In this document: piece by piece, positions 22,691 through 32,905 of the stretch | Numbering within the stretch: the first letter of the stretch is position 1 | Layout of the letters: each line of letters begins with the position of its first letter | Assembly: GCA_947561715.1 (NCBI GenBank) | Contig: OX387201.1 | Coordinates: forward strand, 2,808,001-2,872,000 | Reading direction: 5' to 3' | DNA length: 64,000 nt | Source of the DNA: Ascidia mentula | Taxonomy: Eukaryota; Chordata; Ascidiacea; Phlebobranchia; Ascidiidae | Position numbers and translations under genes: made by a program | The notes under the pieces: generated by a model | What the model was told of the DNA's origin: nothing | The model's database searches: none | Seen by the model: the letters and a program-made list of their open reading frames with translations, nothing else

Positions 22691-24368
22691 AAACATTGCA
22701 CAGTTTAAAAAAATGTTTACCAAAACGTGTCATGACGCATTCGAAGAAAGGAAACACGTGACGCGTTCGCAAGGAAGTAATGGACTTCCAGAACGTCTTC
22801 GTTATCAGGATGTTTTGATACAAGCCCTTTTTTGATTCATATTATCGACTGAAGCTCCAAGCCAAGAGAGTTAATATGTTACATTATCGACAGTTTTTCG
22901 TCATCAGGTCAGAGTTAATTCATGGAGGTTATGGCGTACAGCCGAGGACAAATTCGAGCGCAGCACTTAAGACTTGCGGTTGAAATGTGATATACCGGCT
23001 ACGTTCTGTTTTTTAATTTTAAGAAAAGTTTTGCTGATATTGATTGAACCGTGGTATTCTCGACAAACGTTCGTGATCGTGGGTGATTTGCCAGATGATT
23101 AACAAAAAAGTTAACAAATAAATATCAACACAAGCTTTACTGCTTGTATTTTACTTAGTTGTCTTACGATTTGCCACATTTGGTTTGTGACTCCAGTCAA
23201 TTCGAAATTCAATTTGTACGTTCTGTTTAAACTTTAATCATAATTACTTGGAATCAACAAACATGATACGTGCTAATCGCTCAAAAGAAGGGACTTTTCA
23301 AGTGTGGCATGAATTGTGCTTCCGCCAAAACATGGTACTCCGATTTGTGACCCTCACTGGGACTTAGCCATAATCATATTGTTCGCCAAACTGCTGGTAA
23401 AGGCTTGGCTGAACTATATTAACGGTATACAAAAGCCTCGCCGGTTGTTTCCGTCTTCCTGGGTTTTAGCATACTAAATTCGTGAAGCAAAATATCCAAC
23501 AAAAAGCATTCCAAAACTGGGATAAGTGACAACTTTTCGTCTCAATTTTTTGCGCTGATAAAAATGTGAACGCACAGTAACTTTGGATAGGTAAGTCCCA
23601 AACCCCACCCGAACAACATAGGACTTCCCATTTACAAGTCTGATTCAATAGCTTTTCAAGCGCTTTCGGCACCATTTGAGAAAATGTTGGTCAAGTTGTC
23701 TGAAATTTTCTTCTGATTGTGAAATGTACACATCCATGTTAAAATATTAACTGTAAATATAGATTAATCAAAATTTTTGAAGCGCGATGCATTTCAAAAG
23801 CACTTGACTTGCTGAAAATCAAGCGTGACAAAAATTCTCCAAAACAACACGAAAATCAAAAGAGAAGCCACTGAACTTTCTTATATGTAGGCCAAACAAA
23901 CCGTGTCTGGTGTTGATGGAACGTTTTTGTGAGCCTCGTTTAAATATACTGCTGACTTTTTTATCGCTTACGTTTTCATGAAAATGGCATTCAGCAAAAT
24001 TGAAAAAAGTACCCAACGAAACATAACGTTGTTGCAGATTGGGTAAAAGTTGTTAGAAGGAGTGGGTAGTTGACATCTACATTAAACTACAGAGTATTAA
24101 AAAGGCGATACATCACGATAAAAGAAGTTTCTTGTTTAGCAGTGTTTGTACCTAGTGAATATTCAATGTCGCAACAGTGTTGCAAAAGTTACAGGAAGTT
24201 GATAATAAATAAACGCATTTAAGTGTGTGTGTCTCTGACCATATAACTTGCATTTGTGCGATTACATACGAAAAATATTTGTCTTTCGCTTTTGAATATT
24301 TTGCGTCTAATTTGTCGCAGGAAATTTCTTAGTTCTATGTTTCTCGGCGTATTTATTCATTTACGAAA
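22691..24368. other. spacer made of duplicated array sequence, no intact gene
   Basis: The first part (about 22690-22960) is an inverted copy of text found near 20900-21240 and 32100-32530. From about 23650 onward the sequence is an inverted partner of 27630-28960. I see no intact coding frame with a known domain. Confidence 0.5.
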
Positions 24369-25040
24369 ATGTTTAATCTTCAGTTTAAACGGTTTTCCCT
24401 CAAAGATACCGCCGTTGTTCTCAAGTTTATCAAGAATCATTACACAAATATGGAAATAGTTCACAAAATGGCTGGAGTCTCTCCTCAAGAAACATTTCAG
24501 TTCCATAAACTTCGTTGTTTACTTGCTCTAAGGCAAAACCTTGCGTTAGGTTTTGTTCAAAAACCAGATCAGTTGGTGGCAATTCACTTGGCTACGTTAC
24601 ACACCAGAGACCGACCAAAAATTAACCTGGATCTTGTTTTGAAGGAACGCGGATTTCAACCCTCGAAAGAGTGCCAAGCTCTTACAAGGTTTTATAATCT
24701 TTTTGAGGAAGACTTGTTCTCCATGTTCAACACCGATGTGTACGCTGAGATTGGACCCTGCTGTGTAATTCCTGAGTCACAAAATAAAGGACTTCTACAT
24801 CTAACTACTTCTTCCTTAGAGCAATTGATCGTCAGCCAGAATTGTAAACTTTTGACCACTCTCACGATAAATACGTTCTCATACAAAACTGCTGTATCCC
24901 TCGGTTACACTCCAATCAAAAGCATTGCGTACAAGGATTATGTGGACAGTGAAACTGGACGACTTCTGTTTACAAACAACGTCAAAGATGAAGACGAGGC
25001 AACGCTTTTTTACAAAGACCATCGCCAAAAATAACACGTT
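23650..25040. repeat. inverted segmental duplication, arm 1 (partner at 27630-28960)
   Basis: This arm contains intact copy 6 with about 0.7 kb of its upstream flank. The partner on the opposite strand contains copy 8 with the same flank. Shared anchors are cttgctgaaaatcaagcgtg, the sequence around the tgtgtgtctctgaccatata stretch, and the whole reading frame. The arms are separated by 2.6 kb that include a PLC fragment and an acetyltransferase relic. Confidence 0.8.
24369..25034 (+). CDS. GNAT N-acetyltransferase, AANAT-like, copy 6 (intact, intronless)
   Basis: The frame encodes 221 residues from MFNLQFKRFSLKDTAVV. Family blocks are EIVHKMAGVSPQETFQFHKL, FQPSKECQALTRFYNLFEED, YAEIGPCCVIPESQNKGLLH and AYKDYVDSETGRLLF, ending in DEATLFYKDHRQK. 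It forms a subfamily with the copies at 27637, 32906 and 35918 and differs from the first of these at about 20 of 221 positions. Its acetyl-CoA loop reads Q-N-K-G-L-L where canonical GNATs have Q/R-x-x-G-x-G/A. It sits in one arm of an inverted duplication. The substrate is unknown. Confidence 0.82.
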   Translation: MFNLQFKRFSLKDTAVVLKFIKNHYTNMEIVHKMAGVSPQETFQFHKLRCLLALRQNLALGFVQKPDQLVAIHLATLHTRDRPKINLDLVLKERGFQPSKECQALTRFYNLFEEDLFSMFNTDVYAEIGPCCVIPESQNKGLLHLTTSSLEQLIVSQNCKLLTTLTINTFSYKTAVSLGYTPIKSIAYKDYVDSETGRLLFTNNVKDEDEATLFYKDHRQK

Positions 25041-25892
25041 ATTTCTAGGCTGTATGTAAAAAAGTAGATGTTATACAGATTAAAAACTTAATGAAACTGC
25101 AGTAATGTATGTTTGACCTTTTGGATGATGTGTATTATGTATTATCTATGACCTTGACGATGGTGTGTCTTTTACCTTTGACCTTAGGCAAGGGAAAGAC
25201 TAAAACCGAAGCAAATTAATAAAGGCATTGTTAAAAATTCTTGTTTATCGATTATGGAAATCACATCCCATTTGATGCGACGATTTCAATTTTGAACTAC
25301 AACTTGTGGCAATCTCTGTATGAAATTAAAAAAATCCTAAGGTTTTAGATGTTCGCTTATATCAAGAGGCTTTTGCATTATCTACCTTTGTATATGCTTG
25401 CAATCAAAATCACAGCATTGCTGCCTCAAAAATTTAGAACATAGTAGTGTAAAAGTTGTTTTTGAAGCTTTTTGGATGGCATTGTGTTCCAATTTATGTG
25501 TATGCATGTGTTTTGTTTTTGATAAACCCTGCACGGTTGTATTCATTCGTGCGTGAAATTTACTTCGTTAAAATGACAGTTGGTACCTTTGAGGATACCA
25601 TGTTTGCTGACCCAGAACAGGTGGCTGGTATTTCTGTTGTATTTGCATGCCATATATAAAAAACTTTTGTGGTAAATTGTTTTTAGCCTTGTCATTTTTC
25701 TTATCTTGTTTTCATGTTTTCCTTCTGGTCATGTGACCAGATGGCACTCGTGATTATTTAGTATTTTTGTACCTCCATATACAATTGTTTTGTTGTATAG
25801 ATTTCTTTATATAATTTATAGTTTTTATAATTTGTAGATTCATATAATCCAACTAACGATTTGCCCCCAAAACATGGGCAGTTTGTAATCAA
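25035..25892. other. spacer, nothing supported
   Basis: The stretch contains TTGACC and TTTGACCTT-like text but no open frame with a recognisable domain. Simple AT-rich repeats lie near 25790-25840. It ends at the duplicated PLC fragment. Confidence 0.35.
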
Positions 25893-26010
25893 CTTTGCGT
25901 CACCTCGCGCTCGACATACCGCTCATTGGACTGTCCGGCAGCCAGCAATAAACCAGTTATTTTCTACGCACTTGACGTATAAATTTGCAATACTGCTGTA
26001 TTGCTTCACA
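25893..26010 (+). pseudogene. copy of the PLC-eta gene 3' end
   Basis: This stretch repeats 14841-14945 almost exactly: the last 25 or so codons of the PLC gene (ending [11 protein letters not shown]), its stop codon and the start of its 3' flank. A second piece of that flank recurs at about 26320-26375, followed directly by a degenerate relative of acetyltransferase copy 1. The order PLC end, flank, copy 1 is the same as at 14.8-16.4 kb, so a block spanning both genes was duplicated and then shortened. Confidence 0.85.
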
Positions 26011-26029
26011 TTGGGTTATTCTTGACAAG

Positions 26030-26100
26030 TCGGAGTGGCACAACGCTCTACCAACTGAGCTTCTGAAGCTTAGCGGTTTCACGGGGTATATTGTGGCCAA
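26030..26100 (-). mobile_element. tRNA-derived fragment, possible SINE piece
   Basis: The reverse strand reads AAGCTCAGTTGGTAGAGCG, a tRNA D-arm with a good A box, but the rest of a cloverleaf does not follow. It is most easily read as a truncated tRNA-derived SINE or a tRNA fragment inserted between the PLC scrap and the acetyltransferase relic. Confidence 0.45.
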
Positions 26101-26389
26101 GGTACACTGGTGAGCAAGCGCACAACTTGCCAGGCAACCTTTACATATATGTAGTGGATCTTTACAACTATAATCAGACAACGCAATAATGTTTTATGCA
26201 AAAGGGCATGATTGGCATGATCGCCCCACTGCGCAGGTCCTTATAGATCATTAGGTTTACAGGATCTCGATACGTTCCAACTAACCAACAAACGATAAAA
26301 AAAGACTTTAAAGAACCACGCGACACGTGTTGTTCCATTTGTTTTTCTTTTGTTACGTCACATTTGCTTGCGCCTTTTTAGACAAGTAT

Positions 26390-26709
26390 GCATCCGTTGT
26401 GCAGTCTTGTGTGACGAAGGAATACCAAAATGCCGGTTTTCTTATAGTCGGAGGAACACGACCCCAGAAAAACTTCTGTCACAACGGAAATGTAGCAAAA
26501 TTGTCAAGTTTTTAACAATTTCGAAACATTTCCGTAAAGTATTTTAAAGCGCGCTGCAATGGTAATTGGCTTTCAACCCAGTAAAAGCCTAGAACATGAG
26601 GATTATTTTGACTCAAGTCAGGAATAGAGGTGTTTTTCATTGTGTTGACGGCTGCGATGAGGCAACTTACTCAAACAAAGACTGTCGTAAAACGTTGTCG
26701 CAATTATAA
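26390..26709 (+). pseudogene. degenerate relative of GNAT copy 1
   Basis: Pieces match copy 1 from its acetyl-CoA loop (GTGACGAAGGAATACCAAAA, then CAACGGAAATGTAGC) to its stop codon (CGATGAGGCAACTTACTC, then AACGTTGTCGCAATTATAA) and on into the 3' flank. Frameshifts, a deletion and the missing N-terminal half leave no usable frame. The C-terminal part recurs at 29290-29477. Confidence 0.8.
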
Positions 26710-27170
26710 ACCTTGTATGGGATGCAAATACAACAAATCAACCGAGAAAATATCGGCAAATAAACATTCCCTATAATAGTTATAGACCAACTGTTCCTAT
26801 ATTAAATTTCAAACAGTTTAGACTACTGACCCATATTTTGTTTTGCTTTTTTTAAAAATAATTACATTTGATTTGAGAAAAATTGGATTAACCAAAAAGA
26901 AACTTTTAGTGCAGGTTTTAAGTCAAAACACAAACAATAACAGAAATTGCGAAAACATCGTCGGTAAAATGCAACGGAGACATACGGAAACCACTGTAAA
27001 AACTTAACAAAGCGCTCTGTTTCCAATCGTTGGCCCGAAGTGAGCGTTTAGACGACAAAGCAACCGCTGATGGTAAACAGCCTGGACTTTTTAGCGTGAG
27101 AAAATAGCGCAGCAAGTGATCGTCGCAAGCAGTGAACCTGACTTCTTCAGAATATTGCATGGTTTTAAGC
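26505..27170 (+). repeat. duplicated block (partner at 29277-29860)
   Basis: From the tail of the broken copy-1 relative through about 460 bp of flank, this block recurs in the same orientation at 29277-29860. Shared text includes tcctatattaaatttcaaac and atcgtcggtaaaatgcaacg. A further shared piece (tgtcagcaaattgctgggca onward) lies at 27478-27570 and 29880-29970, with a weaker third copy near 33910. Confidence 0.8.
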
Positions 27171-27636
27171 ATACATTACTTATGTCTGCTGGATAGACAC
27201 TGGTAGATTGTATTTGTAAATGTCCATAAAGTTACGAAATAACACGCAAATCTTCTATACAAGACGCTATGTTTTTAAGGCATCAAATAGTATTAAACGC
27301 AACTCGATTTTAATATTGTTTGTGTTTGGATTGTTCTTTCTTCCAAACAAACTTGTCTTAAAAGTACTTGCCGATAATACAGAAAAGCGATTAAAAAAGC
27401 TGAGTTTGCGACCAACTGTTAAACAATGCATTGTCAACAGGGCACTTGCAATCCGTCCAAGTAGTCATATACACCATTGTCAGCAAATTGCTGGGCAACT
27501 CGCCAAGAACTTTTTTCTACCTTGTTATGGTTCAATGAATTTAGCAAGCGAAGCGTCTACATGGGTTTACTGTTTCCTTCCCATACAGCGCTAATATCTA
27601 AACAACTTTTTATGCTTATTGCCTAGATTTAACGTG

Positions 27637-28302
27637 TTATTTTTGGCGACGGTCTTTGTAAAAAAGCGTTGCCTCATCTTCATCTTTGACGTTGTTTGTA
27701 AACAGAAGTTGACCAGTTTCACTACCCACATAATCCTTGTACGCAATGCTTTTGGTTGGAGTGAAACCGAGGGATTCAGCAGTTTTGTATGAGAACGTAT
27801 TTATTGTGAGAGTGGTCAAAAGTTTACAATTCTGGCTGACGATCAATTGCTCCAAAGAAGAAGAAGTTAGATGTAGAAGACCTTTTTGTCGGAAGTTTGG
27901 AATTACACAGCAGGGTCCAATCTCAGCGTACACATCGGTGTTGAACATGGAGAAAAAGTCTTCCTCAAAAAGATTATAAAACCTTGTAAGAGCTTGGCAC
28001 TCTTTCGAGGGTTGAAATCCACGTTCCTTCAAAACAAGATCCAGGTCAATTTTTGGTCGGTCTCTGGTGTATAACGTAGCCAAGTGAATTGCCACTAGCT
28101 GATCTGGTTTTTGAAAAAATCCTATGGCCAGGTTTTGCTTTAGGGCAAGTAAACAACGCTGTTTATGGAATTGAAATGTTTCTTGAGGAGAGACTCCAGC
28201 CATTTTGTGAACTATTTCCATATTTGTGTAATGATCCTTGATGAACTTGAGAACAACATAGGTATCTTTAAGGGAAAACCGTTTAAACTGAAGGTTAAAC
28301 AT
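27637..28302 (-). CDS. GNAT N-acetyltransferase, AANAT-like, copy 8 (intact, intronless)
   Basis: The frame encodes 221 residues from MFNLQFKRFSLKDTYVV and is the inverted-duplication partner of the copy at 24369. It keeps EIVHKMAGVSPQETFQFHKQ, FQPSKECQALTRFYNLFEED and YAEIGPCCVIP. Its acetyl-CoA loop reads IPNFRQKGLLH rather than IPESQNKGLLH, and DYVDSETG has become DYVGSETG. The differences from its partner cluster in and after this loop. No introns and no stop are present. Confidence 0.82.
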   Translation of the reverse strand: MFNLQFKRFSLKDTYVVLKFIKDHYTNMEIVHKMAGVSPQETFQFHKQRCLLALKQNLAIGFFQKPDQLVAIHLATLYTRDRPKIDLDLVLKERGFQPSKECQALTRFYNLFEEDFFSMFNTDVYAEIGPCCVIPNFRQKGLLHLTSSSLEQLIVSQNCKLLTTLTINTFSYKTAESLGFTPTKSIAYKDYVGSETGQLLFTNNVKDEDEATLFYKDRRQK

Positions 28303-29053
28303 TTTCGTAAATGAATAAATACGCCGAGAAACATAGAACTAAGAAATTTCCTGAAACAAATTAGACGAATGCAAGTTATATGGTCAGAGACACACACACT
28401 AAAACTTTTGCAACACTGCTGCGACATTAAATATTCACTAGATATATACACTGCTAAACAAGAAACTTCCTCCATCGTGGTGTATCGCCTTTTTAACACT
28501 CTGTACTTAAATGTACATTTCAACTACCCACCTTCTAACTATTCCTACCCAATTTGGTGTTACAGTGTATGTTAGACTGCATCTGCAACAAAGTAATATT
28601 TCGTTGGGTACGTTTTTTCATTTTTGCTGAATGCAATTATCAGGAAAACGTAAGCGATAAAAAAGTCAGCAGTATGTTTCGCCAAGGCTAACAAAAACGT
28701 TCTGTCAACACCAGACACGGTCTGTCTGGCCTACACACATGAAAAAGTGCAATGGCTTCTCTTTTAGTTTCCTTGTTGTTTTGGAGGATTTTCATCACGC
28801 TTGATTTTCAGCAAGTCAAGTGCTTATGAAATGCACAGGGCTTCAAAAATTTTGATAAATTAATAATTACAGTTAATATTTTATCATGGATCACAATCAA
28901 AAAATTTCAGACAAAATGACCATTATTTTCTTAAATGGTGCTGAAAGCGCTTGAAAAACATTGAGACGGAAAGTTGTCATTTGTTGGACATTTTGCCAAC
29001 AATACAAGCGATTCGTGGCTTAGTTTCCGAAAGTGCGACCCTTTAGATCACTT
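28303..29053. other. spacer within the inverted duplication
   Basis: Up to about 28960 this is the flank of copy 8 and mirrors the flank of the copy at 24369. I see no additional gene before the hAT fragment that follows. Confidence 0.5.
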
Positions 29054-29254
29054 TCACATGCTATTTCGTATTTTCGTTTTAATGTCAACTAGAATGGAAA
29101 ATGCCTGCTCGCAGAGATAGGTTGTAAAAAATGGCGTGAGAGCCCCTAGAGCAAATTTAGCGATGTCGGGAGATGAATGAACTTGATGGCACCAAAACGT
29201 GTGAAGATTTGTTGTGTTGAAGGTGTGCGAAATATTCCTGAAGCTCAATGACAT
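29054..29254 (-). mobile_element. hAT-family transposase remnant (C-terminal dimerisation region)
   Basis: The minus strand encodes about 66 residues containing ALGALTPFFTTYLCEQAFSI followed by LVDIKTKIRNSM. This matches the conserved C-terminal dimerisation region of hAT transposases and of the domesticated ZBED/SCAND3 group, typically written FATTYLCE-x-x-FS-x-L-x-x-IK-T-K. The N-terminal zinc finger and catalytic regions are absent nearby and I found no terminal inverted repeats. It is a short fossil inside the acetyltransferase array, at the edge of the inverted duplication. Confidence 0.7.
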
Positions 29255-29276
29255 TGACGAAGACTTATAGTGTCAA

Positions 29277-29860
29277 GTATTTGAAAATTTCGAAACATTT
29301 CCGTAATGTATTTCAAAGCGCGCTGCAATGGTACTTGGCTTTCAACCCAGTAAAAGCCTAGAACATGAGGATTATTTTGACTCAAGTCAGGAATAGAGGT
29401 GTTTTTCATTGTGTTGACGGCTGCGATGAGGCAACTTACTCATACAAAGACTGTCGTAAAACGTTGTCGCGTTTATAAACCTTGCATGCTGGGATGCAAA
29501 TACAACAAATCAACCGAGAACATATCGGAAAATAAACATTCGCTATAATAGTTATATACCAATTGCTCCTATATTAAATTTCAAACAGTTTGGACTATAA
29601 CTGACCCATATTTTGTTTTGCTTTTTTTTAAATAATTACATTTGATTTGAGAAAAATTGTATGAACTAAAAAGAAAAGTTTAGTGCAGGTTTTAAGTCGA
29701 AACACAAACAATAATAGAAATTGCGAAAACATCGTTGGCAAAATGCAACGGAGACATACGGAAACCTCTGTCACAACTTGACAAAGCGCTCCGTTCCCAA
29801 CCGTTTGCCCGAAGTTTAGACGATAAAGCAACCGCTGATGGTAAACAGCCTGGCAGTAGG
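29277..29860 (+). repeat. duplicated block (partner at 26505-27170)
   Basis: Direct-orientation partner of the block at 26505, with the same broken acetyltransferase tail and flank. See that entry for anchors. Confidence 0.8.
29290..29477 (+). pseudogene. second degenerate relative of GNAT copy 1 (C-terminal part)
   Basis: The stretch matches the final third of copy 1 and is nearly identical to 26515-26709, including the shared damage. It reads ATGAGGCAACTTACTCATAC and ACGTTGTCGCGTTTATAA at its end. Because the two relics share the same lesions, the copy broke before the block was duplicated. Confidence 0.8.
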
Positions 29861-30418
29861 CCGAAAGCATTATCACCATTGTCAGCAAATTGCTGGGCAA
29901 TTCGCCAAGAACTTTTTTCTACCTGGTTATGGTTCAATGAATTTAGCAAGCGAAGCATCCCCATTGACGCAGACTTATACGTTTTCGTTGGCAGGCGAAG
30001 TCCTGCGCACAATTTGTTTTTCGACTGCACCCACAAAATGTGTAGGTGAAGTATTGACCTGATGTTATGGAACTGCTGGGCATGTGAAAAAGATTGTTAT
30101 TTTAGTAGGTGTTAAATTTATTTCTTTTCAGAGGTGCTAAATTGATATTTTTTAGGCTTTATGTTTCCGCATGATCAGGCACGGTCGCCCCATTGCGTAG
30201 GTCCTTGGCGGTCACGGCTATCGTATCGAGATCATTAGGTTCGCAGGCATCGCAGCCTATTTATATACCAAAAATTTTTAACATACAATTCTGCACTTTT
30301 GGCCACATGGCAACGTATGTGCAAATAACTTTCGCTTGGACATAATTGTATTTTTTTATCAGCTATATGTGTTTACCCAATGAATGTCTTTTCGAGCAGT
30401 GTTGGCTTATTTAGGCAA

Positions 30419-31093
30419 ATGAAGAATTCAGCTTTCAAAAGGTTTTGCCTTAAAGATTCCACTGTTGTTGTGAATTTTATTAAAAAGCATTACACACACA
30501 TGGAAGTAGTCCACAAGATGGCTGGCGTATCTCCGGAAGAAACATTTCCGTTCCATAAACATCGTACTTTGCTTGCCCTGAAGCAGAATCTGGCGGTTGG
30601 GTTTGTTGACAAAACGGACCATTTGGTTGCGCTCCACTTAGCTACAGTTCACCACAAAGGCGAGATTGCGGTCGAGGAGTCATTACAACAATCTGGTTTT
30701 AAACCTTCAGAAAAATGCCAAGCTCTAACCCGGTTCTACAACAGCTTCGGTGACGGATATTTTGCTAAGTTTAAAACAGACATTTATGCTGAATTTGGGC
30801 CTTGTTGTGTAATTCCAACCTATCAAAACAAGGGAATGATGCATCACATGATGTCGTATCTGGTAAAAGAAGTTATTCAAAATCACAATTGCAAAGTGTT
30901 GATTGGTTTGAGTGTTAGTAGGTACACAACTGCTGTCTGTTTGTCTCTTTCGTTTGATCCGGTTAAAACAGTTGCTTACAAAGACTACAAAGATGAGATG
31001 ACAGGAAAACCCTTGTTTGTAAACATGTCATCGAAACATACTGAAGTTACACTCTTGTACAAGGACTGTCGTGGGCAATCAGAAAGTTTGTAA
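30419..31093 (+). CDS. GNAT N-acetyltransferase, AANAT-like, copy 10 (intact, intronless)
   Basis: The frame encodes 224 residues from MKNSAFKRFCLKDSTVVV; an upstream in-frame Met at 30380 would add 13. It keeps EVVHKMAGVSPEETFPFHKH, VALHLATVHHKGEI, FKPSEKCQALTRFYNSF, YAEFGPCCVIPTYQNKGMMH and AYKDYKDEMTGKPLF. It is the block B partner of the copy at 19139 and differs from it at only about a dozen residues. The upstream region, including the possible TTATTTAG acceptor, is shared as well, so regulation is probably shared too. Confidence 0.82.
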   Translation: MKNSAFKRFCLKDSTVVVNFIKKHYTHMEVVHKMAGVSPEETFPFHKHRTLLALKQNLAVGFVDKTDHLVALHLATVHHKGEIAVEESLQQSGFKPSEKCQALTRFYNSFGDGYFAKFKTDIYAEFGPCCVIPTYQNKGMMHHMMSYLVKEVIQNHNCKVLIGLSVSRYTTAVCLSLSFDPVKTVAYKDYKDEMTGKPLFVNMSSKHTEVTLLYKDCRGQSESL

Positions 31094-31578
31094 ATATCCG
31101 TAAGGAAGCACAGAACATTGCTTTGTAACATAATGGTTTATAACTATGTACGGACTTGCAAAGTAAACAATGACATTGACATAAATAAATATACACCTGG
31201 TGCATACAGAAGACTGATTAATTGTGCACTAGATAGTATGTTATTCATTTATTTATTTATTCAATCTTACCGCATTTAGACGGTGAATGTCTTAAAGTGT
31301 GGTTATTGCTGGGCATGCAACATTGCATATCAAAAGTCGAATAAAATTATAAGTTTTGTGTAAAAAATGACCAAAAGTACTGACTATGACACGGAACAAA
31401 TATTTACGAAATAAACTAAAGCATTAATTTAAAATTATGTCTCCAGTGTGTCAGATCGCGAAGAGCACGTGTTTGTTGACAAAAACAAAGAGGTATGAGA
31501 AAAAAACTGTAAAAAGTTGTCGTGATAACTGATGCAAATCAATATGTTACAAATGTGACGAATCTTTATGTTCTTTCA

Positions 31579-31720
31579 TTAAATCCAACCAAGTTCTGTA
31601 TATGTTGCTTCAAAAGATACTTCAGCCCTTTTATGAACATTCTTTAGGTTTGTGTAATGTTTCTTAACAAACTTCAGGACGGCAACTTTCGGGTAAAATC
31701 TTCTCCTAACTGTGCTCTTC
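31579..31720 (-). pseudogene. short GNAT acetyltransferase relic
   Basis: The minus strand reads VAVLKFVKKHYTNLKNVHKR, matching residues near the N-terminus of the copy at 34225. It then jumps by deletion to a YTELGWI-like ending. It is the block B partner of the truncated copy at 20264 and is more decayed. Upstream text (TGCCCGGAAAAGGGTTTTTT) is shared by both. Confidence 0.7.
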
Positions 31721-32905
31721 ACACCCATAAAATGTGTGCCGTAAACGAGCACAATGAACTGACGAGAACCGAACAGATTTGAACGGCGGTTATTGAGAAG
31801 CTGCCCGGAAAAGGGTTTTTTATACTTATTAATATCAGCACACATATTAATATCAATACATATATGAATAATCATGCAAAAGAAATATATGGAAACGCAA
31901 CGTAACTTTTACAACTCAATCGTTGTGAAGGAAATGAAGGATTGTATGCAAGTGCTCCTGGCAGCAATTCAATTGGTTGATGAGGTGATGGCGCCGCATA
32001 GCGCGAACAGGCCTTGAACAATGTTTCCAAAAAAACGCGTGGCATTACTTGGAAAGAAGTTAATTCTTTCACAGGATGTCTGAACTCATTGATACTATTT
32101 TTTTATGTTTTAGGGTAGATTTAGTACTGCGCTAGATTTTTTCCTCGGCTGTACGCCACAACCTCCATGAATAAACCTAATGACCTGATGACGAAAAACA
32201 ACCGATTATGTAACGTTGTATTTGAAAGCTCTATGCAAATCCACATGTATTTTTTCTGTACATTTGTTGTAATTAAATTGAACTTTTTTTATCCTTGTAA
32301 ACACATCTACAAAGATTGGAATACTTCGCATTGCATATATTTCAGAGCTTATTACCAATATTGTGAAAACATTGAATTGGAGCTTGAGTCGATAAGGTCA
32401 ATCATAAAAAGGGTTTGTATTAAAACGTCTTGACCACGAGGTCGTTCTGGAAGTGCATTACTTCCTTGCGAACGCGTCACGTGTTTCCTTTCTTCAAATG
32501 CGTCATTGGTAAACACTTTTTCACAACTGTGCTACACACTGTGTCGAAAGTTGTCAAGAAATGCATTTATGGCGTTGTATTGCATGGCGTATGCCGTAAC
32601 GTTGAATTTGTGACAAAATATTCATGAAAAATACATTGTGTAGCGCGAAGCGTTGTAGAACACCAAAAAAATGTGTCACAATAAAAAAAAACAATTTAAT
32701 CCACACACAAAACTTCCATGGCCATTATTTCTCTTGCCATGCATAATCACGCACAACAAATCTACATAAGAAACACGACCACTTATTGCTTTTTGTTTAT
32801 ATTCTGGGATGTTTGGAAACCTATACACTGTCCGAATAAAAGTACACGCGGTTTTATTTATTTTGATACTGCAAATACTTTAGACTTTAAAATTTATACT
32901 AGTTG

